Below are positions 33,792 through 41,165 of a stretch of DNA of 41,165 nucleotides, one piece after another. The stretch is from assembly GCA_946803715.1 (NCBI GenBank), contig CAMPET010000147.1:1-41165 (forward strand), given 5' to 3'. Position numbers and translations under genes: made by a program. Under the pieces are notes generated by a model. The model saw only the letters and a list, made by a program, of their open reading frames with translations. It was not told where the DNA came from and ran no database searches. The stretch's first letter is position 1, and every line of letters starts with the position of its first letter. Source of the stretch: Beroe ovata. Its lineage: Eukaryota; Ctenophora; Nuda; Beroida; Beroidae.

Positions 33792-36700
33792 ATGGTGAAG
33801 CGAATGGGTATCTCAGTGTACGTGCTGATTCTGTTAATTATCAGAGCCGAGACATCAGACTTAGATATTGAAGGTAAGCACCATCTCTTTACTCAAATCA
33901 ATGTTCTGATAAACTTCAACTGAACATATATTCATTGTTTCATAGTAGTATTCATTGTATCATATGGTACAATAGCAGCGCGCCTGCGACTAGCAATGTT
34001 GTGGAAAATACTCGACAAAAGTACACAATTTCATATCGTCAGTAACAGGAAGATCCGCGCGCGCTGCGCGCGAATTCGCGCTATTAAACTGATTTGAACT
34101 TGATATCAGAACCAGAAACAATCGCAATATCGGTGTGTCAAGATACTGTAAACCAGGAGACCTGTGACATTCAGAAAGAGGCAGGGAATTGTGAGAAAGC
34201 TAGAGTTGCCCTGTCCTGTCCCAAAACTTGTGGGATGTGCCCTTCAGAATTTGAAGGTAACGCAGTTTTTGTACAATCGAAATATATGTCCGTAATTTCA
34301 TCGTTATGATCAAACAATCCGACTATATTCCAGATGATGAAGAAGTAATACCAAGGGGATCTCAGTTGAGTGCGTGGCTGACTGCTAGTCATCCGGCCAT
34401 TGCCCTCATGTCTGGATCATCTTGTAAGGACGAGCCGGGGAATGAAGATTTCTGCTCGTGGTTTAGCGAATCGGGGGAGTGTGAGAATGAAGCATATCTG
34501 GCGGCTAAACGGTGCAGAAGAACTTGTGGATGGTGCATTCCCGAAATCGGTAGACGATCATTCCCTGAGCCTCATAATTCAAACTCGTAATTTGGTCTCA
34601 GACTTTATTGACTCCCCTTTATCAGATGCATGTTACGATAAGGCCGGTTCTCACTGTGCAAAATTCGATATTCTCGGGCTTTGTGAGGGTCCTATGACTG
34701 AAATAAGGGACAAATACTGCAGGATGACATGCGGCACTTGTGAGGGTACGCAGGATTTCGAAAATTTATTCTTCCATTCAGTGGCTTAATATGGCTATGA
34801 ATTAATCTCTGTTTTCTCAACTCATCCATTCCACCACACAGATGAAGACGAAGACATTATGCTTGATCCGGACTGTGAGGATCAGCAGGGGAAAAAAGTT
34901 TGTAGAGAGCTCAGAGATAGTGGCTACTGTATAGATGCCACAGTGAGCAACGTATACTGCAAGCATACGTGTGGAACTTGCCAGAAACCCGAAGACCTGA
35001 GCTGTATGTCCAGAATAATCCTAGACTGCTTTGATTCGTATAATTTCAGCTCACCATCTTCTCTTATGTCCCTTGTTTTCAGCGGCGGCTCTGTCCTGCT
35101 CCGGTTCTTGTTTCGATAAGTCTGGGGAAGCCATCTGTAGCCGAAACGCGAAGAAGTTCGGATGGTATTGCAAGCACGCGAGAGTGAGAGATCATATGTG
35201 TCGCAAAACTTGTGGAGCATGCAGCTGCGACAATGGTAAGATCGGTTTTATATCCAATCGGAGTGTTGTTGATGGTGATGTTGGGGGAAATGGGTCGAGA
35301 ACACCTCTCTTTTCAGATGATAGTGACCCTAAAGAGGAGGAAAATGCACCTGAACCAAACGAGGATGAATGTAAGTTTAATTCCTTCTCGGAAATTGAAA
35401 CTTGCTCCTCGTCTGAGACTTGTTTTTTATTATCATAATTATCCCTAAAAGACGAGGATTCATGCGAAGATAAGACTCCTGTGATTTGCGAACGGTATTC
35501 TATACTTTGTAAGAACCTGAGAAACATTGGATTCAGGAAGCGATGCCAGAAAACATGTCGTGCTTGTCAAGGTGGGTTTATCCTCACTTTCGCTTCTCAT
35601 GCATCAATTGGGGAATCAATTTCTCACCACGATCTGAATGATGAAAATCTGAGCTGTATATATTTGCGATCCAGCACCTGACGAGAAAGAAGAGGAAAAG
35701 GAGTATGACGAAAAAGAGGAAGAGGGAGAGAAGAATGACGAAAAAGAGAAAGAGGACGACATATATTACGAGGAAGAAGAAGAAGAAGAAGAAGAAGAGG
35801 AAGAGATATATTACGAGGAAGAAGACACGGAAGAGGACGAGACCTGTGTAGATTTCCCATCGTCTGAGGTGTGCGGGCTCGCAAAAGACCTGTGTTCCTC
35901 TGATTCTGATTACAGGGAGATGTGTCCGAAAACATGTCAATCATGCGATACAGGTAGCCCCTTTTCTGTTCCTCTTTTTGTGATTTTGTAACTGAACTGA
36001 AGTTTGAAACGGCAGCTTTATCTATTGCATTTCCGACTCAGACGATGAAAATGCCGACACCTGCGTTGATACATATCCCTCACTGTGTCAACGGAACAGG
36101 GTTCGCTGTTCTACAACACCAGCGATGGCCAGAGATTGCCCAAAAACGTGCGGGAAATGTTCTGGAAACGATGATGACGGTGGGTAGTATATTTGCTATC
36201 CCGCTCAAAAAGAAATCCTGTTTTAAACGTTGTATTCATTTCGAATATAATTTTTTTCTAAATTTAAATTTTTCTGAATTTTAAGTTAATGATATTAAAC
36301 ACTCTACACACCCACAGATGATGGAGGATGTCGAGACAGCACTAACACCATGAATGGGAAAGGTTGCGCCTTCCTTGCGTCAATTGGGCTCTGTTTGGCG
36401 AATAGTGGTGCACGGCCTTCCGGTAAGCGGTGAGATGGAAGGTTTTGTTATTATCTGCATAATATGTAAGTTTACATTGCACGGGATGGGTAGGTAGGCG
36501 GGGGTCGGCAGACGGTGACAATAATTTTCAAAACAGCTAAGGTATCAATGACGAAGTTACGTTGACGTGTTGTTTTTTCAGCTGAAGACATTGCGTGGAT
36601 GAGGGCAAATTGTCAGAGGAGTTGTGGAGTATGTGGTAGAAAAAAACGTGATGTATATGAAGACGAAGGTAGCATCGAACACAGTACACACACATGATTT

Positions 36701-39523
36701 TAAATGAAATTTAAATGAAATGATGATTTTAAATGAAATTATGAAAATAGAGAAAGATCTGAGAAAGACCTATCATTATCAGATATGGGGCGATCATATT
36801 GGGCACAGGAGTTTCCCCAAGACAGACTAGAGGGGACCGAACTTGGCAAGAGAAAAAGTGGGCGTAAAGGTAATCGGCAGATGATACCTCCTTGTACGAT
36901 CAATAATCCTATCGAAAGACTTATCATCGTGTTTTTCATATATAATCCTGATCTTGTCACAGGAAAATGTCGGGATAAGAGGAAGAAGTGCAATGCTTGG
37001 GCGGATAAAGGATACTGTAAAGATCGTAAGTACTCAATTCTCTTCCCGACTACTTAATTTTACGGTCACCATCACATCTAGTCAATTCCGTTGGCAGACA
37101 AACACTCGGGGTGGATGGAAATGAACTGTCAGAAGAGTTGTGCGACCTGCGGCAAAACAGAATTTAATAAAAGTAGGTGTAAACAAAATTTATATAGTGA
37201 CGACACTATCAGTATTGCCCATCCGCTGTCAATTTCCTAATTACCATGTTATGTTTACCATGTTACCATGTTACCATGTCTATGTTTAGTGTTTACTAAC
37301 CTCGCATCATTCTGACAGAGAAGTGCAGAAACGAAAGTAAAAACTGTGCTGCGTGGGCTGAAGAGGGGTACTGCGATGATAGTAAGTGAAGCTACAATAT
37401 CCGATTTCCAATTAATTCGTGCGAGTTTTCCAAAAGACCCGTCAAATTTCGTCCAAGTTATGTAACTAGCCGCCGAATTTCAGCGAAGTATATCAATTAC
37501 ATGCGGAGTAACTGCAAGAAGAGCTGTGGACAGTGTACGTAACTTTAGCGATGAGTATTTGATTCCTTTGTCATAGCTGCATGTCTTATATGTTTTCCCG
37601 ACGAAATTTCCCATCTTCCCCACAATTATCATAGTGATTGTTTCAGGCAAAAAGAAGGAGGGTTTCAACTTTATGTTCGATAACCTGGACAAAGATGATG
37701 ATTTCTACATCCTAGAAACAGAACCAGGTATGAAACAACCAGAACCTCTGAGCTGGGAAAACCCAGTGCAAATGCAAAACAGGTACAAATTCGACATCCC
37801 ATATTCATCAGCAATCATCATTTCGATGTTCTTTGTTCATCAACATGCTTCCCGTGTAGATGCGGAAGAACGAGTGGATTGCTCGGATGATGCCGGAACA
37901 GCGAAATGTGTGGCGAACATTGAGATGTGTTTCGATAACGAGTTCATGACTGACGATTGTCAGAGAACCTGTGGTTTATGTCGAGGTATATACACTTTCT
38001 TCTGAATCTGATTCTGTAGAAAGAGCGCGTGTTGGTGTTGTTATCGCTCAAATTCCTCTGCTCTTCAACGGGAAAAGGCACGAGATTCATATGTTTCGTT
38101 GCTATGACAACGATTTCATGTTACCATGGTTAACTCTCTTATCATGGTTCTTGGTTATTCCTGTTACCATGGTTATCCCTGTTACCATGGTTACCCCTCT
38201 TAACTTCATCACTACCATAGAACCCGAGTCCATGTTGGATCAATATTACGACGCTCCACCAGATGCATCAGATGAGGATGTCTTTCTCGATATCGGTGAT
38301 AGAACCTTCGGTCTCAAATTAGATAATGATAGTCCAGGTTGGTTTCATGAATTCTGAGATGAAATCTTGACGTGCGTGTGCACTGTACGTGGTGCATACT
38401 GCATATAGGTAGAAATGAGAACTCTCATGAATTTCTACCCAATTTTAGACCTTAAGTTCTCGACATCAGAAAATGAGTTGCTGTTGCTCACCACTCATTT
38501 TCCCGCAGGTTGTGACCTCACCGATATGCCTGCCGGAGTGAAGTCTCATCCCCCCACAATGTTTGTCCAAGTCGGACACTCTGTTATCGTGTACTGTGAT
38601 AAGGCCCCTCATCGAGCTACACTACTCGACTGCAAGGGAGATCAGTACATCACTAACTCAGGTGTGTCACACGACACACATTCTCTAATTCCAATCTTCT
38701 CTCGTCACATCTTCGAGTTGTGATCGTTTTTGATTCCATAGTTATTTCAAATTACTCAAACCTCTGACTCTAGCCCCTGCGATTCCAGATTACCCTAAAT
38801 GTGGTCGAGACAAAGACACGACCCCGGCGAATGAAGAGGAGGAGGAGAGTGATGATGAGGAAGGGGTCGACCCCTGCTATGAGGAGGGTGTGGTCTACCC
38901 TGGGGGAGTGCTACAGATTAAACTAAGCATGGACACTGTAGCGGATTGTTTGGTGAGTAAGGGAGAATTCTACGCTTCCAAGTTCTGAACTTGGACGTGA
39001 TTGGAATATGCCTGATGCCTGAGTTAGTGCCAATTCGGTAGAATGCCCATTGCTCAGTCATTTGCTGCTCATGATAGGAAATTTTGATAACAATCGACTA
39101 AAAGGTCGTTGTAACAATACTTCTTCTCTGACATCGCATGATGATCATGGACAATGATCACACCTCCACAATCACAATTAACCGTCTCGTTTAATCAAGG
39201 ATTATTCTGGTAAACAACCTATCCTAATTCTCGTATAATCACGGAAACTGGTGTTGAGACATGAGATTGAGCAAATAAGACACATAAACTGACCATCCCC
39301 ATCACTCGATACATAGAAATAGTGAAACTAAAATGTCATTTTTCAACCGATTTTCACACAGAGTCTATGCCGAGAGACGGAGGACTGTGTTCTTGTCACG
39401 CAGATACGCAGGAACGATATCTGTGTGCTGCGGGATGCTGGACATAAAGACAAGGAGACGACAAGTCGCCTAGCACAGATGGGTGACGTCGTGTCGGTCC
39501 AGTTGTCGTGTCTCGGTCCGTGA
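33792..39523 (+). CDS. Secreted protein with twelve ShKT domains, a sushi module and an apple-like C-terminus; 23 exons, about 934 aa
   Basis: Exons: 33792-33873, 34110-34256, 34334-34549, 34626-34745, 34842-35003, 35083-35235, 35317-35370, 35452-35571, 35675-35953, 36042-36179, 36318-36422, 36582-36668, 36783-36869, 36963-37025, 37098-37172, 37319-37381, 37484-37534, 37647-37727, 37860-37985, 38221-38337, 38509-38661, 38789-38952, 39362-39523. All are in phase; exons 2-21 begin and end in phase 1. Exon 1 is a signal peptide (VYVLILLIIRAET). Six-cysteine ShKT domains sit in exons 2, 3, 4, 5, 6, 8, 9, 10, 11+12, 14+15, 16-18 and 19, most ending CxxTCGxC or CxxSCGxC. Exon 9 adds an acidic linker with 12 Glu in a row. 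Exons 21-22 hold a four-cysteine sushi module. The last two exons have apple/PAN-like spacing (DCLSLC...DCVL...CVL). No transmembrane segment is seen. ShKT modules occur in channel toxins but also in many enzymes and matrix proteins; this large architecture suggests an extracellular protein, function unknown. Confidence 0.9.
37728..37859 (+). other. Stop-free, in-frame 132-nt intron (possible exitron) in the ShKT gene
   Basis: The intron has a usable donor (ccag|gtatga) and acceptor (cgtgtag|at), and removing it joins exons in phase 1. Its length is 44 codons with no stop in the coding frame, so retention would insert a hydrophobic-containing 44-residue linker between the eleventh and twelfth ShKT domains without breaking the protein. 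Confidence 0.5.
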
Positions 39524-40400
39524 GTTTTTATATCTGAGACAAAATAAGAAAATACGAACACCCTTATTGTATCATAAACTTTGTATATTGCTTTCTGGGT
39601 GGTATTCATTTTCATTGACATGATTTGTTTGACCATTTCACATTTGGGTCAAATTTGGTATATTGATCTTAATCATATTGATTGCAAGGGATAAATTGCC
39701 GTCTAATTTGGCATCCAGGGGTTCTAATCCAGATCCTTAGCAGTATTGTCTAGAATTGGCAGTCAGCCAGTATTCTCCTACCACAACCAAGTCTAGATCC
39801 TCATCTCGTCTACTAATTTGCAGAATTCCCAGAATTATACCCAACTCTCTTTATTTACTGAAACTCACTAACTTCAATAAGACCTGCTTAATAAGCACTT
39901 GGAATTTCAACATCGTACCGGATTCAAGCCTAATCGTGTATAAATTCGGACAGTTATCTACTAAATTGCTGTAGCGAACGGGCACTTAATTTCAGGAAAA
40001 TCAGACCAAATTCTCAAATTGTTTCCACGAAGATCGAAGTTATCATAGTGAAGCTCCAAAACCAGCCAAATAATTATCATCTATCCTTTGGCCGGTGTGC
40101 GGCGGGAAATTAGTTTAAAATTTCGGTTTCGGTGACCGAAATCCCATTCAACCACCCCCATAGTGAGCGAGCATGCACATGCTCTATGTCCGGGTATGCT
40201 ATATCTCGACAATTATGAATACAATCTCGGCATGTTAGCATGTAGTTATAGTGGCTGCAACATATATCAGACCCCGTGCGCGCGCGTTTACTATCAGTAT
40301 CACATGATACCGCCCAATGCAGCTTAATAACAACTGTAATGATGAGGATCGCTGCAATGGCTTAGTACTAGTAATCATCAGCAATTTACCTATTTCCTAC
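39524..40400. other. No gene recognised
   Basis: 3' flank of the ShKT gene followed by AT-rich DNA. A possible downstream exon of the candidate minus-strand gene could not be identified here. Confidence 0.5.
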
Positions 40401-40632
40401 CTTTGTTGTAGTCACGTGACACCCATCCGACCTCGATTTCTGTTATTTTACGGGTAAACGGGCCAGTTTTTGGCGCGATAGCCTGATAAACTGCGACTAA
40501 TACGCTTGATACACCTGTAGTAAGACATGTCAGGATGAATGTAGAACGTGATCTGTGTTCCCGGGTCTGGTCACGTGGTGTCGGTGTGTTGCCATGGTGA
40601 TCTAACAATAGTGTGTCACGTGACATCAGCAC
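40401..40632 (-). CDS. Candidate first coding exon of a membrane protein (unrecognised)
   Basis: On the minus strand an ATG at 40632 opens 77 codons that end at a good donor (caaag|gtagga). The segment has a polar N-terminus, then TFILTCLTTGVSSVLVAVYQ, which could be one transmembrane helix, then a basic and acidic stretch. Its 5' side has CACGTG boxes and ETS-like cttcc sites, as a TATA-less promoter would. Against it: the CACGTGAC motifs themselves produce recurring Ser/Pro-Arg-Asp triplets inside the reading frame, no downstream exon was found, and no family was recognised. Confidence 0.3.
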
Positions 40633-40760
40633 GTGACTCCCACATTCTCAGACGCAGAGCAGTATGTTGTGAGTATTTCTCTCTTTCCTCCCATCAGCTG
40701 TTGCTATTTCCTACTTCCGCTTGTCACGGAAACCACGTTGTTACTTCCGGGCATCGAACA
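40410..40760. promoter_or_regulatory. CACGTG cluster with ETS-like sites
   Basis: CACGTG occurs at about 40416, 40572, 40617 and 40630, several as gtcacgtgac. Two ETS-type motifs (acttccgc, acttccgg) lie at about 40714-40750. The arrangement resembles a TATA-less promoter. Its direction is not certain, but the minus-strand frame at 40632 is the nearest candidate. Confidence 0.4.
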
Positions 40761-41135
40761 TCCGCGGGATTAACTTCTGTCAAATTTGAAACACGTCCGT
40801 TAGAAACTGACATGCTTTACTTGATATTGTAACTTCATCATGATCGTTTTGCTGGGTGAATTTCGTACTCACGGGAACCCAATGTTTCAGCGGTCACATG
40901 ACACACGTATCGAGTGCTGAGTCAATGAGACAGTCATGAGGGCTGCTACGGATGTCGGTAACGGTTGGACGACCAGCCCTAAAGCAAACACACGACGTAG
41001 GGTAGGTACTGATTTTATCACCTTGATTTGATACGGGATACATTTCCATTCGATACATTGTCTGCAATTTTTATGAGTCACGCACACGTCCCAACAGACT
41101 GCATGACCTCGGCACTCCGGCCTCTACACAGTACA

Positions 41136-41165
41136 CACGCACACACACACACACATACACACACA
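41136..41165. repeat. (CA)n microsatellite at the window edge
   Basis: acacac dinucleotides run to the last base, so the array is cut by the window end. Confidence 0.9.

Noticed and set aside
35584-35944. Minus-strand hydrophobic frames rich in Phe/Leu
   Set aside because: Antisense of the Glu-rich linker of the ShKT gene.
1-41165. tRNA, rRNA, CRISPR arrays or bacterial-type operons
   Set aside because: None seen. The window has spliced animal genes, and the tandem repeats have no spacer structure.

Overview
This is animal nuclear DNA. Genes are split by GT-AG introns of about 60 to 3,000 bp, flanks are AT-rich and full of microsatellites and foldback elements, and the protein families are metazoan: an ANTP-class homeodomain, a BAF53-type actin-related protein, a TBC1D30-type Rab GAP, an FAMeT-like/sushi/Ig protein and a multi-ShKT protein. 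Compact introns, an NKL homeobox that does not fit one named family, and the ShKT/sushi/apple-like architecture suggest an early-branching marine invertebrate (sponge-like or similar). The sequence alone does not fix the phylum. Single N characters at 890, 10999, 14732 and 18650, NN at 3135-3136 and a 29-N run at 12141-12169 look like assembly joins.

Layout. 1-1940: a segment present twice, on either side of an N, with a 110-bp minisatellite inside. 1941-10500: no convincing gene; CT-rich repeat, CAAC repeats, a CpG/CACGTG promoter-like patch near 5.4 kb and three CACGTG+CCAAT patches between 8.7 and 10.1 kb. 10580-15991 (+): a five-exon NKL-type homeobox gene. 17330-22581 (+): a ten-exon ACTL6/BAF53 orthologue; its 3-kb fourth intron holds, on the other strand (18651-20302), a secreted or membrane protein with sushi and Ig domains that is cut off by an N. 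23062-30470 (-): a 14-exon TBC1D30 orthologue, convergent with ACTL6. 30471-33790: repeats, a short transposon with a 9-bp target duplication, a foldback family and a LINE-like remnant. 33792-39523 (+): a 23-exon secreted protein with twelve ShKT domains, a sushi module and an apple-like C-terminus. 39524-41165: promoter-like DNA and one candidate first exon of a minus-strand membrane protein.

The genes do not form a pathway: two nuclear regulators (homeobox and ACTL6, the SWI/SNF, INO80 and TIP60 subunit), one Rab8/cilium regulator (TBC1D30) and two extracellular proteins. All exon models were joined by hand. Every intron phase was checked and is consistent, and in the ACTL6 and TBC1D30 genes the joins rebuild a protein that aligns with the human protein through its conserved regions.
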